A stretch of 64,000 nucleotides of DNA from Yoonia sp. I 8.24 (GCF_022096995.1 NZ_JACXGQ010000003.1:186001-250000); one strand, 5' to 3'; positions 44,262 through 54,208 are shown, counted from the first letter of the stretch. A program made the numbers and translations. Notes: generated from the letters alone by a model not told the origin.

Positions 44262-46025
44262 ATGAAATTCGCTCGCCGCCCCCATATTGTCGTTGTTGCT
44301 GCCTATTTGGCGGCGGTGTTTGGCTTTGCGGGCGGGGTTTGGTGGTACGGTTATGGCGCGGCCCTTGGGTCGCTTGAACAGCGCGCAAGGGCCGATTTGG
44401 CGCTGGCTTCTGACAGTTTGACCGGGGAATTGCGCCGTTTTCGCGAACTGGCAGTGCTGACCTCTGATCATCCGCAGGTCCGCGCGGCTTTGACGGGCGA
44501 TACCCATGCCGACGATGTTCAGCAGGTGTTGCAAGAAATCGCGGATAAGACCGGGGCACTTGATATCATGCTGATTGGTCCAACCGGTGAAAACCTGCTG
44601 GCGACACAAGGGGCCCCGGCTGGCGGGCATCGTGCCACGGATTACTTTGAGCGGGCGATGGATGGCGCGATCGGATTCAGTTTTTCCTATAGCCAAAGCT
44701 ATGCCCGCCGGACGTTCATTTTTGCGACCCCAGTCTTTTCGGATGCCGGGCCGGTGGTGGGGGTGCTTTTGGTCTATGCGGATGCCAATGCTGTCGAATC
44801 TGTCTGGCGCGGTGCGCGTCCAGCTTTGTTCTTTACCGATGACCAAGGCGTGGTCTTCTTATCAAACCGATCAGAGCTGATTTTTCGGGTGCAAGGCGCG
44901 CTGCCCAATCTACGCGAACGCTATCCACAACTCTCTGAATTTGTGGGGTACCAGTCGCAAATGATCGGCGGAGTCGAGGTTTGGCAGGTCGATGGTGGGC
45001 GCTATCTGCCGCAAAACGCCCTACATTTGACTTTGGACTTACCGATCATCGGGATGACGGGCGAAGTGTTGGTTGATGTCGCCCCGGCGCGCCAGCTCGC
45101 GGCGCTTCAGGCGGCGGTGGTGGCGGTGGTGTGTTTGGCCTTTGGATTGCTGCTATTTTTTGCGACCTTACGGCGGAGGACCTTGGCAGCGCTGAACGTG
45201 CGGTTGGAGCGGCGGGTGCGCGACCGCACAGCAGAGTTACGCGCCGTGAACGCGAATTTGCGCAATGAAATTATTGAACGCACCGCGACCGAAACCCGGT
45301 TAAAAAAAGCGCAAGATGATCTGGTGCAGGCCGGCAAGCTTGCCGCGTTGGGGCAAATGTCTGCAGGGATCAGCCATGAGTTGAACCAACCGCTGACAGC
45401 GATCCGGTCGTTTGCAGAGAATGCGCAAGGGTTTCTTGACCGTGGGAAAACCGATGTCGCAGAGCAAAATTTGGGGCGTATTTCCGAACTTGCACGCCGG
45501 ATGGGCCGGATTATCAGCAATCTGCGCGCTTTTGCCCGCCAAGAGGTCGAACCGCCCAAAGATGTTGATATCGTAGCGGTGGTTGATGCGGTGCTTGAAA
45601 TCGTCACGCCGCGTGCAAGCCAAGACCAGATTGCGGTGAATTGGACGCGTCCGGGCAATCGTATGATTGTGCGCGGCGGGGAAGTCCGCTTGCAACAGGT
45701 GATCTTGAATCTTGTTTCAAATGGAATGGACGCGATGGAAGACAGCCCGCAAAAGGCAATCACCATTGCGATTGAGGCGACAGATAACCGGACCAAAGTA
45801 TCGGTGCGCGATACCGGACCGGGGATTACAGAGCCTGAAAGGATTTTCGATCCGTTTTATACCACCAAGGCCGTTGGCGCCGCAGAAGGTATGGGGTTGG
45901 GCTTGTCGATTTCATACGGGCTTGTCCAAAGCTTTGGGGGCATGATCCGGGGCCGCAACCACCCGCAGGGCGGTGCCGTGTTTACCGTTGAACTTGATAG
46001 TGTCCCGCAAAAGGAGACCCGATGA
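44262..46025 (+). CDS. dctB: C4-dicarboxylate sensor histidine kinase DctB
   Basis: A 587-residue inner-membrane kinase. Membrane helix near residues 8-28, a large periplasmic double-Cache sensor, and a second helix near 285-305. HisKA follows with the phospho-His in GISHELNQPLTAIRSF, then a HATPase with NLVSNGMDAM and DTGPGI. ATG 44262 places the first helix correctly; a TTG at 44232 is also open. It senses succinate, malate or fumarate and phosphorylates DctD. The stop overlaps the dctD start (ATGA). Confidence 0.93.
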   Translation: MKFARRPHIVVVAAYLAAVFGFAGGVWWYGYGAALGSLEQRARADLALASDSLTGELRRFRELAVLTSDHPQVRAALTGDTHADDVQQVLQEIADKTGALDIMLIGPTGENLLATQGAPAGGHRATDYFERAMDGAIGFSFSYSQSYARRTFIFATPVFSDAGPVVGVLLVYADANAVESVWRGARPALFFTDDQGVVFLSNRSELIFRVQGALPNLRERYPQLSEFVGYQSQMIGGVEVWQVDGGRYLPQNALHLTLDLPIIGMTGEVLVDVAPARQLAALQAAVVAVVCLAFGLLLFFATLRRRTLAALNVRLERRVRDRTAELRAVNANLRNEIIERTATETRLKKAQDDLVQAGKLAALGQMSAGISHELNQPLTAIRSFAENAQGFLDRGKTDVAEQNLGRISELARRMGRIISNLRAFARQEVEPPKDVDIVAVVDAVLEIVTPRASQDQIAVNWTRPGNRMIVRGGEVRLQQVILNLVSNGMDAMEDSPQKAITIAIEATDNRTKVSVRDTGPGITEPERIFDPFYTTKAVGAAEGMGLGLSISYGLVQSFGGMIRGRNHPQGGAVFTVELDSVPQKETR

Positions 46026-47251
46026 CTAAACGTGTGCTACTTGTCGATGATGACCGCGATATCCGCGAAGCATTGGGCCAGACGCTTGAGCTTGCGGATT
46101 TGGATCCGACGCTTGCTGGGTCATTCGTCGAAGCCAAAGACAAACTGACACGCAGCTTTGCTGGGGTGATTGTGTCCGATATCCGGATGCCGGGACGCGA
46201 TGGGTTTCACCTGTTGGACTATGTGCGTGAAATCGATCCTGAACTGCCCGTGATTTTGCTGACTGGAGAGGCCGATATCCCGATGGCCGTGCGCGCAATG
46301 TCGGCGGGCGCTTATGATTTCTTAGAAAAACCCTGTGCTCCACAAGATTTTGTCGCGGTGGTTGCGCGGGCGCAAATGGCGCGCGCGCTGGTGTTGGAAA
46401 ACCGTAGGCTCAAGTCAGAGCTAGAAGCAGGCGACGCTGCTTCGCGCATGTTGGTTGGGCGCTCGCAGCTATCAGATGACTTGCGCAACCAAGCGCGCGC
46501 AGCGGCCCGTGCGGGCACAGAGGTTTTGATAATCGGAGAGCCCGGTTCAGGGACGCCAAAGATGGCCGAGGTCATTCACCTTTTGTCGAAAGCGGCGGCG
46601 CGGCCCTTTATCAAACGGGCGGCCGCTTCGCTTGATGCTGTCGGGCTGGACGCGGCGATCGCCGAGGCCGGGCAGGGGACGCTTTACCTTGATGAAATCA
46701 TGAGCCTGAGCCCGGCGCTGCAACTGGCCTTGTTGGACCGATTAGAAGAGGGCGGTATCGCGCGGATCGTTGCAGGCACAACGCGCAGCCTGTCCGACGC
46801 AATGGCAGCAGGGCAGTTTAACCCAGAACTGTTCTATCGGTTGGATTTGATGCGGGTGCGGGTCCCGTCCTTGCGCGAACGCCCCGAGGATATCCCCGTG
46901 TTGTTTCAGCACTATGTGTCACTGGCTTGCGAGCAGGCCAATCTTGAACCGCGTGAAATCACTGCCGAGACAACCGCGCGCCTCGTGGCACAAGACTGGC
47001 CGGGGAATGCGCGCGCATTGATGAACGCAGCCATGCGATTTGCGCTTGGTCTTGACGATGAGGAGGACGAGATCACTGGTGGGCTATCTGCGCAAATGGC
47101 GCAGGTCGAACGCTCGCTGTTGATCGCAGCGCTGCAACGGCATCATGGGCGCGTCACAGATGTGGTCAAAGAGCTGAAATTGCCGCGTAAAACGTTTTAC
47201 GATAAGCTCACCAAACATAAGCTGCGCGCCGAAGATTATCGCGGTTCTTAG
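46022..47251 (+). CDS. dctD: DctD-type response regulator lacking the sigma-54 contact loop
   Basis: A 409-residue regulator: receiver with phospho-Asp53 and Lys103, a degenerate AAA+ domain, and a Fis-type HTH (VKELKLPRKTFYDKL). Walker A reads GEPGSGTPK where GExGTGKE is expected, so the invariant Lys is displaced. The GAFTGA segment that touches sigma-54 is deleted between FIKRAAAS and the intact Walker B LYLDEI. Rhodobacter NtrC also lacks GAFTGA and works with sigma-70, so this protein may do likewise. Confidence 0.9.
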   Translation: MTKRVLLVDDDRDIREALGQTLELADLDPTLAGSFVEAKDKLTRSFAGVIVSDIRMPGRDGFHLLDYVREIDPELPVILLTGEADIPMAVRAMSAGAYDFLEKPCAPQDFVAVVARAQMARALVLENRRLKSELEAGDAASRMLVGRSQLSDDLRNQARAAARAGTEVLIIGEPGSGTPKMAEVIHLLSKAAARPFIKRAAASLDAVGLDAAIAEAGQGTLYLDEIMSLSPALQLALLDRLEEGGIARIVAGTTRSLSDAMAAGQFNPELFYRLDLMRVRVPSLRERPEDIPVLFQHYVSLACEQANLEPREITAETTARLVAQDWPGNARALMNAAMRFALGLDDEEDEITGGLSAQMAQVERSLLIAALQRHHGRVTDVVKELKLPRKTFYDKLTKHKLRAEDYRGS

Positions 47252-47284
47252 AATCTCTACCCAGCGGCATGAATGTGTGTGGTT

Positions 47285-47304
47285 TTTCGCACTTAGTTGC
47301 GAAA
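47285..47304. promoter_or_regulatory. Inverted repeat TTTCGCA-N6-TGCGAAA upstream of dctP
   Basis: A perfect 7-bp inverted repeat with a 6-base spacer, about 190 bases upstream of dctP. It has the form expected of a DctD upstream activating site. I found no -24/-12 (TGGCAC-N5-TTGC) promoter in the 244-base gap, which fits the missing GAFTGA loop of DctD. The rest of the gap is AT-rich and contains no ORF. Confidence 0.55.
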
Positions 47305-47495
47305 TTTTTGTGTGAAAAACCGCTCGCGGAAACGTGAGTTGTTTTAATGTTGCATAAAAATTGTTCAATTTCAAATTACTACGCTTCATATTTAATTTAT
47401 TTAAAACATGCTTGTGGGGCGGGGAATGACGGGGTCTGTTACCTTAATCGCTTTGAATCTGCTAAGCGACGGATATTCTCTAGGGAGGAGAAACA

Positions 47496-48512
47496 ATGAC
47501 ATTTTTGAAATCCGCAGCCGTTATGGCTGCGATGTCTGTTATCGCGACATCTGCATCTGCTGACCCAATGGGCTGTGATGATGGCGAAATCGTTGTGAAA
47601 TTCAGCCACGTGACCAATACCGACCGCCACCCCAAAGGCATCGCTGCGACGCTTTTGGCTGAGCGTGTGAATGCTGAGATGGACGGCACGATGTGTATGG
47701 AAGTGTTCCCGAACTCGACCTTGTACAACGATGACCAAGTTCTTGAAGCAATGCTTCAGGGCGATGTTCAGCTTGCTGCACCGTCACTGTCCAAGTTCGA
47801 AACGTTCACTAAGCAATTCCGCATTTTTGATCTGCCATTCATGTTTGTGAACATGGAAGCGGTTGACGCGTTCCAATCATCTGAAACTGGTGTTGCAATG
47901 CTGGATTCAATGCAGCGTCGCGGTCTGCAAGGGCTTGGTTTCTGGCACAACGGCCTGAAGCAGTTCTCAGCGAACGTTCCATTGCTTGACCCATCCGACG
48001 CGGAAGGCCTGAAATTCCGCGTACAGACATCTGACGTGTTGGTTGCACAGGTCGAAGCTCTGGGTGCGTCACCACAGCCGATGGCATTCTCTGAAGTTTA
48101 CGGTGCGCTGCAAACTGGCGTTGTCGATGGTCAAGAAAACACTTGGTCTAACGTCTACGGCCAGAAGTTTTTTGAAGTTCAAGACGGCGTGACTGAAACC
48201 AATCACGGTTTGTTGGACTATATGGTTGTGGCCTCCGTTGATTGGCTTGATAGCCTCGACGCAGATACACGTGATCAGTTCATGACGATTTTCACCGAAG
48301 TAACTGCGACGCGTAACGCAGCCATCGGCGAAGTTGACGCTGACAACCGTCAAGCTGTTTTGGATGCAGGCGGCGTGATCCGCGAACTGACACCAGAGCA
48401 GCGCGCAGCATGGGTCGCCGTGATGGAGCCAGTATGGGCGCAGTTCTTGGATGACGTTGGCCAAGAAAATATTGATGCAGCTCAGGCGATTAACGCAGAG
48501 TTCTCACAATAA
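47496..48512 (+). CDS. dctP: TRAP transporter solute-binding protein DctP
   Basis: A 338-residue periplasmic protein with a signal peptide (cleavage near ATSASA-DP) and the DctP fold: VVKFSHVTNTDRHPKG, LKFRVQTSDVLVAQ containing the carboxylate-binding Arg, and GVVDGQENTWSN. It delivers C4-dicarboxylates to DctQM. A strong GGGAGGAG ribosome binding site is present. A stable hairpin follows the gene, so it is probably expressed at a higher level than dctQM. Confidence 0.94.
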   Translation: MTFLKSAAVMAAMSVIATSASADPMGCDDGEIVVKFSHVTNTDRHPKGIAATLLAERVNAEMDGTMCMEVFPNSTLYNDDQVLEAMLQGDVQLAAPSLSKFETFTKQFRIFDLPFMFVNMEAVDAFQSSETGVAMLDSMQRRGLQGLGFWHNGLKQFSANVPLLDPSDAEGLKFRVQTSDVLVAQVEALGASPQPMAFSEVYGALQTGVVDGQENTWSNVYGQKFFEVQDGVTETNHGLLDYMVVASVDWLDSLDADTRDQFMTIFTEVTATRNAAIGEVDADNRQAVLDAGGVIRELTPEQRAAWVAVMEPVWAQFLDDVGQENIDAAQAINAEFSQ

Positions 48513-48554
48513 ACGATGTTGCGTTTCGGGATCGTATTGATCCTTTGAAACCAG

Positions 48555-48580
48555 ACGGCGGGCGTCACTGCGCCCGCCGT
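48555..48580 (+). other. Stable hairpin between dctP and dctQ
   Basis: A 10-bp perfect GC-rich stem (ACGGCGGGCG / CGCCCGCCGT) with a 6-base loop and no T-tract. Such structures usually protect the upstream mRNA and give the binding protein more mRNA than the membrane subunits. Confidence 0.7.
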
Positions 48581-48612
48581 ATTCATACCTAGCAACGAAA
48601 TAGGGGGACCAG

Positions 48613-49293
48613 ATGTCTGCCAAGTACACGCCTTCGGGGCCAATCTCGCGCGCTATCCACGAACTTGAAGAAACTGTTATTGCGCTGCTTTTGGGGCTTA
48701 TGACGCTGGTGACCTTCGCCAATGTTGTGTTGCGCTATGCATTTAGTTCGCAGCTGATCTGGGGGCTCGAATTGACGCTCATTCTATTTGCATGGCTTGT
48801 GATCTTTGGGATTTCCTACGGATTCAAGGTCACGATGCATTTGGGCGTTGACGCCGTGCTCGCACTGGTAAGCAAACCAGCCCAACTTGCGATGGCATTG
48901 ATCGGCGCGGCGGTGACATTGGTCTATCTGCTCTTGCTGCTCAAAGGTGCTTGGGATTATTGGGCGCCATTCGCCGGGTTCAACGCCACGTCAGGTCATT
49001 GGTTCCCGACAGGGTTCGCCGATAGCCGCGACCAAGGCTGGTATGAAACCGAACAAATCCCCATTCCATTCCTGCAAGGGTGGCTCGAAGCGACATTTAA
49101 CATGGGTGAGGCCTATGAAAAAATGCCACGGTTTGTGCCGTATTTTATTCTGCCTTTTGGGGTGCTGTTGATGGTCATTCGCGTGATCGAAGCCACCTTG
49201 CGGATATACCGCGCGGGCGAGGGATCATTGATCGTCAGTCACGAAGCCGAAGACGCCGTTGAACAAGTGGCCGCTATGAATAAGGAAGACTAA
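48613..49293 (+). CDS. dctQ: TRAP transporter small permease DctQ
   Basis: A 226-residue protein with four helices and the DctQ core (ELTLILFAWLVIFGISYGFK...HLGVD). It carries an extra loop of about 55 residues between helices 3 and 4 (about residues 117-172), longer than the ~170-residue E. coli-type proteins. An AGGGGGA ribosome binding site is present. It is followed 3 bases later by dctM. Confidence 0.92.
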   Translation: MSAKYTPSGPISRAIHELEETVIALLLGLMTLVTFANVVLRYAFSSQLIWGLELTLILFAWLVIFGISYGFKVTMHLGVDAVLALVSKPAQLAMALIGAAVTLVYLLLLLKGAWDYWAPFAGFNATSGHWFPTGFADSRDQGWYETEQIPIPFLQGWLEATFNMGEAYEKMPRFVPYFILPFGVLLMVIRVIEATLRIYRAGEGSLIVSHEAEDAVEQVAAMNKED

Positions 49294-49296
49294 GTC

Positions 49297-50763
49297 ATGG
49301 AAGTCGCACTTCTTTTTATTATGATCATCGGCTTGCTGATGCTGGGTGTGCCGATTGCTGTCGCACTTGGTTTCTCGTCGATCATGTTCCAATTGCTGTT
49401 CTCTGATACCTCGCTCGCGCAGGTCGCGCAGACGATGTATCAGGCGATGGCCGGGCACTACACGCTGCTAGCGATCCCGTTTTTTATTCTGGCTTCGTCG
49501 TTTATGTCGACGGGCGGGGTGGCCAAACGGATCATCCGTTTTGCAATTGCCTGTGTCGGCCATTTACAGGGCGGTTTGGCGATTGCGGGCGTTCTGGCTT
49601 GTATGATGTTTGCCGCGCTGTCGGGGTCGTCGCCTGCGACTGTTGTGGCCATTGGGTCCATCGTGATCGCCGCGATGCGTCAGGTTGGCTACACCAAAGA
49701 ATTCGCGGCTGGTGTGATCTGTAACGCGGGTACCTTGGGTATTCTGATCCCCCCTTCCATCGTGATGGTTGTCTATGCATCCGCCACTGATGTGTCCGTC
49801 GGCCGCATGTTCTTGGCCGGCGTTATTCCAGGCATCATGGCTGGTGTCATGTTGATGATCACCATCTACATCATGGCGCGCATCAAAAATATGCCAAAGG
49901 GCGAATGGCGTGGCTGGGGCGAAATTTGGGTCAGCTTCCGTGACGCCGCTTGGGGCTTGTTGCTGATCTTGATCATCATGGGCGGCATTTATGGTCACCC
50001 TTGGATCCAGTTCGCAGAAGGTGAAAGCCTGTTTTATTGGCAAGGTGGCGCATTCACCCCGACAGAGGCCGCTGCGGTGGCTGCAGTCTATGCCTTTATC
50101 GTCGCATCGTTCATCTACCGCGATATGGGGCCGCTGGCGGCGCATGAGCCTGACGGAACATTGCCCGTTGGGGAACCGTCTGATCAGGCCAGCGCGCGTA
50201 GCAGCCTGTTCAAAAAGCCTTGGACCCTGATCACGGCGTTCTTCCATAAGGACACTCGCGATACGGTGTTTGAAGGCGGTAAACTGACCATCACCTTGAT
50301 GTTCATCATCGCCAACGCGTTGTTGCTGAAACACGTGCTAACAGATGAACAAATTCCGCAGCATATCGCAGATGCGATGCTGAGCGCGGGCATGGGGCCG
50401 ATTACCTTCTTGATCATGGTCAACGTGATCCTGCTGATCGGCGGGCAGTTCATGGAACCATCAGGGCTTATCGTGATTGTGGCACCACTGGTGTTCCCGA
50501 TCGCCATTCAGCTTGGCATTGATCCGATCCATCTGGGCATCATCATGGTGGTCAACATGGAGATCGGGATGATCACGCCGCCAGTCGGGTTGAACCTGTT
50601 CGTGACGTCCGGCGTCGCTGGCATGCCTGTCATGGCCGTTGTGCGCGCGGCACTGCCATTCCTGGCCGTTTTGTTCGTGTTCTTGATCATGGTGACCTAC
50701 ATCCCGGCGATATCCACCTATCTGCCGACCCTGTTTATGGGGCCAGAGATCATCGTGAACTAG
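49297..50763 (+). CDS. dctM: TRAP transporter large permease DctM
   Basis: A 488-residue protein of about 12 helices, with LSGSSPATVVAIGSI and IPPSIVMVVYASATDVSVGRMF in the ion-substrate site, FTPTEAAAVAAVYAF in the second half, and EIGMITPPVGLNLFV near the C-terminus. An insertion of about 45 polar residues follows the PTEAAA helix pair, making it longer than the usual ~430. Na+-driven uptake is expected. Confidence 0.94.
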   Translation: MEVALLFIMIIGLLMLGVPIAVALGFSSIMFQLLFSDTSLAQVAQTMYQAMAGHYTLLAIPFFILASSFMSTGGVAKRIIRFAIACVGHLQGGLAIAGVLACMMFAALSGSSPATVVAIGSIVIAAMRQVGYTKEFAAGVICNAGTLGILIPPSIVMVVYASATDVSVGRMFLAGVIPGIMAGVMLMITIYIMARIKNMPKGEWRGWGEIWVSFRDAAWGLLLILIIMGGIYGHPWIQFAEGESLFYWQGGAFTPTEAAAVAAVYAFIVASFIYRDMGPLAAHEPDGTLPVGEPSDQASARSSLFKKPWTLITAFFHKDTRDTVFEGGKLTITLMFIIANALLLKHVLTDEQIPQHIADAMLSAGMGPITFLIMVNVILLIGGQFMEPSGLIVIVAPLVFPIAIQLGIDPIHLGIIMVVNMEIGMITPPVGLNLFVTSGVAGMPVMAVVRAALPFLAVLFVFLIMVTYIPAISTYLPTLFMGPEIIVN

Positions 50764-50790
50764 CCATGCAAGGTATGAAAAACAAGAAAG

Positions 50791-50822
50791 CCGCCGGAGG
50801 AGATATCCTTCGGCGGTTTTTT
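50791..50822 (+). terminator. Intrinsic terminator after dctM
   Basis: CCGCCGGAGG / CCTTCGGCGG with an AGATAT loop and six T, 28 bases past the dctM stop. Confidence 0.9.
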
Positions 50823-50904
50823 GTATACTTCATTAAGAGGTATACGCAAAATACGTGAAGAGCTTCGTTTCGAAGCCGAACCACGGACTTGTTTTGGAGG
50901 AAGT

Positions 50905-51432
50905 GTGCGTAGATTCTTTTGGTGGCTGACAAAAGCTACGCGACTTCAGCGAGATAAAGACAGCGGTGCTCGGCCAGTTAATGCTGGTGAAAGCGCATTT
51001 AAAGTTCTGCTTGTTCCTGACGACTATCACCTTCAAGACGTCGGATACACGGCTCAGGGCAATGGGTTTTGGATTACACAGCACCTTGTGTCAGAGATTG
51101 GTGGCACCCGCGATTTTGTCGGCGCATACATCTTTGATAGCGAAGGGGAACTACTTTCTAGCGAAGTCGTTGATCAAGGTCTTCGGAGTGAGCCCGACTA
51201 TATTGCGCCGGCTGACGTAGTTACTCGGTTGCGTCGAAAAATTGATGCATCGTGTTCTGAGCAAATTTGGGTCAAACCGTTTTCGGTACAGTTTTATGGC
51301 CATGATTTTGGGCTCGTCGTACGTGACGAGGACGTAGATGACCAAGGCCCTGATGACATTGTCGTCGACCTGTTGCCAGGTTGTACGCTGATGTTCTACG
51401 GGCCTTGGGATAGTTGCAATTACGACACTTAG
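50905..51432 (+). CDS. Hypothetical protein, AT-richer than neighbours
   Basis: A GTG at 50905 follows GGAGG and gives 175 residues. The open frame from 50821 starts inside the dctM terminator and is not credible. A Trp/Arg-rich N-terminus is followed by a soluble mixed alpha/beta region with FKVLLVPDDYHL and an acidic Cys-containing C-terminus. No family is recognised. Lower GC content suggests recent acquisition. It converges with the YHYH gene, overlapping by 4 bases. Confidence 0.6.
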   Translation: MRRFFWWLTKATRLQRDKDSGARPVNAGESAFKVLLVPDDYHLQDVGYTAQGNGFWITQHLVSEIGGTRDFVGAYIFDSEGELLSSEVVDQGLRSEPDYIAPADVVTRLRRKIDASCSEQIWVKPFSVQFYGHDFGLVVRDEDVDDQGPDDIVVDLLPGCTLMFYGPWDSCNYDT

Positions 51433-52400
51433 GGGCGTGGTGGTCGCGCTGATGCGTCGCAGGTCTGATCGGCGTTTTCAGAGGCGCAACCTGCTTCGGC
51501 CTTCAGGCATCCGACGATCGCGTTCGATCCGGGTGCGCCTGCGTGGTAGTGATACCCATCCGGGCCGATGTGACCGTTGCAGCTATCAAGATCTTCGGGC
51601 GCTGAACTATCAAGCAGCAAGTGGCTATAGATGCCGTAGCCATCCATCGCGATACCAATTTGTACAGCGTCTGATCCTTCGGCTTGCGTGCCTTCAATAC
51701 AATCGGTTGCGACGTGGTAGTGGTAACCGACATGCGTGTTCACGTGGCCGCCGCAATCATCGAATGGGGCAATGGTGTGGGCCGCAAGAATGGCATCAAC
51801 CGGGGCTGGTCCATCTAGCCGCACGCCGTTCGCCGCAATCCCAGATCCCGCAAAATTGGTCGGGTTGTTACGTGTGCTGACATGGGGTGTCAGCGGGATC
51901 ACATAGGTCATGGATGCTTCTTCATCCATATATTCAGGCAGACATTGCACACAATAATTCTGATACTCTTCCGCTACATCGGGGCGGGCGGCGGCTTCGC
52001 ACGCATCTTGGGTGTCGGTCACGCGCACGGCACCTGTTGCCTCATCATAAAGCTGCCAGGTGTCGTCACCATATAGCGTCGATAGATCGGTGATGAATGC
52101 ACCGTCAACATCATGCACAGTGCCGTCCTTTAGCCAAATACCGCCGGCCTCGGCAGTATCGTTAATGGATGTTGGGCACCAAGGGCCGGGGGTAGAGTCT
52201 TGCGGATCAGGCTTGACGGTGATTGAAAAACAGCTTGTCTCGGTCCCGCCTGATAACGTGCAATCGACGATAGTTGGGCCGCTGATGACGGTGGCGTTTT
52301 CAAAGAATTGCGCGATCTCTGCGAGCCTTTCAGCATCTGTTTCAGCAAAGGCAGGGCTGCAAAGCAGCAATGTCGCGCGCAGGGCGGTATGAAGACGCAT
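51429..52400 (-). CDS. Exported YHYH-domain protein
   Basis: A 323-residue protein with a signal peptide (ending SPAFA) and a C-terminal YHYH domain containing GYHYHV and GYHYHAG, plus several paired Cys (CGGH, CIEG, CNGH) typical of this periplasmic or secreted family. The His-rich loops suggest metal binding. The family's biochemical role is not settled. Confidence 0.88.
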   Translation of the reverse strand: MRLHTALRATLLLCSPAFAETDAERLAEIAQFFENATVISGPTIVDCTLSGGTETSCFSITVKPDPQDSTPGPWCPTSINDTAEAGGIWLKDGTVHDVDGAFITDLSTLYGDDTWQLYDEATGAVRVTDTQDACEAAARPDVAEEYQNYCVQCLPEYMDEEASMTYVIPLTPHVSTRNNPTNFAGSGIAANGVRLDGPAPVDAILAAHTIAPFDDCGGHVNTHVGYHYHVATDCIEGTQAEGSDAVQIGIAMDGYGIYSHLLLDSSAPEDLDSCNGHIGPDGYHYHAGAPGSNAIVGCLKAEAGCASENADQTCDASARPPRP

Positions 52401-52489
52401 TTTGGTTCCGATCTTTTGAATGAATCAGCAAATGGCTAATTGCGATATTAAACGCAATCAGCCCGTATTTCCGTCGCTTGCCATGAAAA

Positions 52490-53224
52490 TCATTTGCTGT
52501 TTTCAAGTGCTGTGATGATTTCGCTGAAATCGTCTGCCTTGAGGCTCGCACCCCCAACCAAGGCCCCATCGACATGCGGTACGCCAAAGATATCGGGCGC
52601 ATTGCTGCCTTTGACAGACCCACCGTACAAGATCCGCATCTTTGCGCCTTCGCTAAAGCGCGCGACCAGACGGGAACGGATATGTGCGTGGACTTCTGCG
52701 ATTTGATCAAGCGTCGGCACCTTTCCGGTACCAATGGCCCAGACGGGTTCATAAGCGATAACCGTGTTGTGCGCAGCCGCTGTGTCGGGAACAGATCCTG
52801 CCAATTGCGTGTCGATGACAGACAGGGTGGTGCCAGCTTCGCGTTCTTCCAGTGTTTCGCCCAAACAGATCACGGCGGTCAGCCCCGTGGCATAGGCGGC
52901 TTCGGATTTCGCCGCGACGATTGCATCGGTTTCACCGTGATCCGCGCGGCGTTCAGAATGGCCGATGATCACATAGGTTGCCCCAACATCGGCAAGCATT
53001 TGCGCACTGATATCACCCGTATGCGCCCCAGATACGGCGGCATGGCAATCTTGGCCGCCTATCTCAAGCAAGGTCCCTTGGCAGGAAGCGATCAAAGGGG
53101 CGGGCGGGCAGATCAGGATATCGACCTGCGAATCCGCGTGCCGTTCGGCCAGGGTTTCGATCTCTGTCAGATTGGCACGAAGCCCGTTCATCTTCCAGTT
53201 TCCAGCGGCAAGTTTACGCGGCAT
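52490..53224 (-). CDS. tpiA: Triosephosphate isomerase
   Basis: A 244-residue glycolytic TIM barrel. GNWKMNG with catalytic Lys11, VIIGHSERR with catalytic His, and [12 protein letters not shown] with catalytic Glu. ATG 53224 (MPRKLAAG) has AAAGGA upstream; the frame continues further upstream but only into unconserved sequence. It is divergent from the oxygenase gene. Confidence 0.96.
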   Translation of the reverse strand: MPRKLAAGNWKMNGLRANLTEIETLAERHADSQVDILICPPAPLIASCQGTLLEIGGQDCHAAVSGAHTGDISAQMLADVGATYVIIGHSERRADHGETDAIVAAKSEAAYATGLTAVICLGETLEEREAGTTLSVIDTQLAGSVPDTAAAHNTVIAYEPVWAIGTGKVPTLDQIAEVHAHIRSRLVARFSEGAKMRILYGGSVKGSNAPDIFGVPHVDGALVGGASLKADDFSEIITALENSK

Positions 53225-53290
53225 ATACACATCCTTTTGTCTGCGGTTGGTTCTTGCTATCAAGCGGCGGCGTAGATCGGAAGGGGTCCC

Positions 53291-54208
53291 ATGTCTGATA
53301 TCGAAATTCCACGGATTGACGCGGCTGCACTTTTGGCCGGAGATCCGGCAGCATGTGACGCTGTGCGCGATGCCGCAACTGGGGTTGGCTTTATGACGGT
53401 GTATAACACGCCTATCAGTTCTGAAAAAATGCAGGCAGTTCTTGCCGACTATCAAGATTTTTTTGAATTACCGATGGCCGCTAAGACCCCGTTTGATATG
53501 GCGAAAACAGGATCAAACCGGGGGTGGGGGGCGCCGGGCTCTGAACAGGTCGATCCTGATGCGAACCCTGATTACAAACAGGTGTTTGATTGCGGGCTTG
53601 AATTGCCTGCAGGCGATCCGCTGACACAGTTGTCATGTTATGCGCCAAATCTTTGGCCAAAGATGCCTGCGGGCTTTGCGCAAACCTTACGTGACTACTA
53701 TAGCCGAGCGACAGATTTCGCGTTGGATTTGCTTTGCGCTATTGCAGATGCTTCGGGCGAAGACGGTACGTATTTTCGTCCGCTGTTTGACAGGCCAATG
53801 GCGCTTTTGCGGGGGAACTATTACCCAGAGCGCCCCGATTGGGCGGGAGAGAATGATTTTGGCATCGCCACGCATACAGATTACGGCTGTCTGACCTTGC
53901 TTGCCACGGATGGGTCACCCGGGCTGGAAGTTCGGCGCAGGGGCGGTGGCTGGATTCCTGTCAGCGCTGCACCGGGCGAATTCGTGATTAACTTTGGTGA
54001 GATGCTTGAGATGTGGACAAATGGTCGGATCAAAGCCACCCCGCACCGCGTGATTGGGCCAGATCATGCGCGTATTTCTGTGCCGCTGTTCTTTAACCCG
54101 AACCACGATGCCAATGTGGCACCTATTGGATCAGGTGAGGTGACGCGCGCGCGCGAACATCTCGATAAACGGTATAGTGAAACCTATGTTCACCTGAACA
54201 AAGCTTAG
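53291..54208 (+). CDS. Isopenicillin-N-synthase-type 2-oxoglutarate/Fe(II) oxygenase
   Basis: A 305-residue protein with the iron triad HTDYG (His and Asp) and a later His in ATPHRV, and [10 protein letters not shown] holding the 2-oxoglutarate Arg. The N-terminal DIOX_N region is normal. A strong GGAAGGGG ribosome binding site is present. Substrate unknown; family members act on amino acids, secondary metabolites and xenobiotics. It converges on the A-type Fe-S carrier gene with a 4-base overlap. Confidence 0.88.
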   Translation: MSDIEIPRIDAAALLAGDPAACDAVRDAATGVGFMTVYNTPISSEKMQAVLADYQDFFELPMAAKTPFDMAKTGSNRGWGAPGSEQVDPDANPDYKQVFDCGLELPAGDPLTQLSCYAPNLWPKMPAGFAQTLRDYYSRATDFALDLLCAIADASGEDGTYFRPLFDRPMALLRGNYYPERPDWAGENDFGIATHTDYGCLTLLATDGSPGLEVRRRGGGWIPVSAAPGEFVINFGEMLEMWTNGRIKATPHRVIGPDHARISVPLFFNPNHDANVAPIGSGEVTRAREHLDKRYSETYVHLNKA

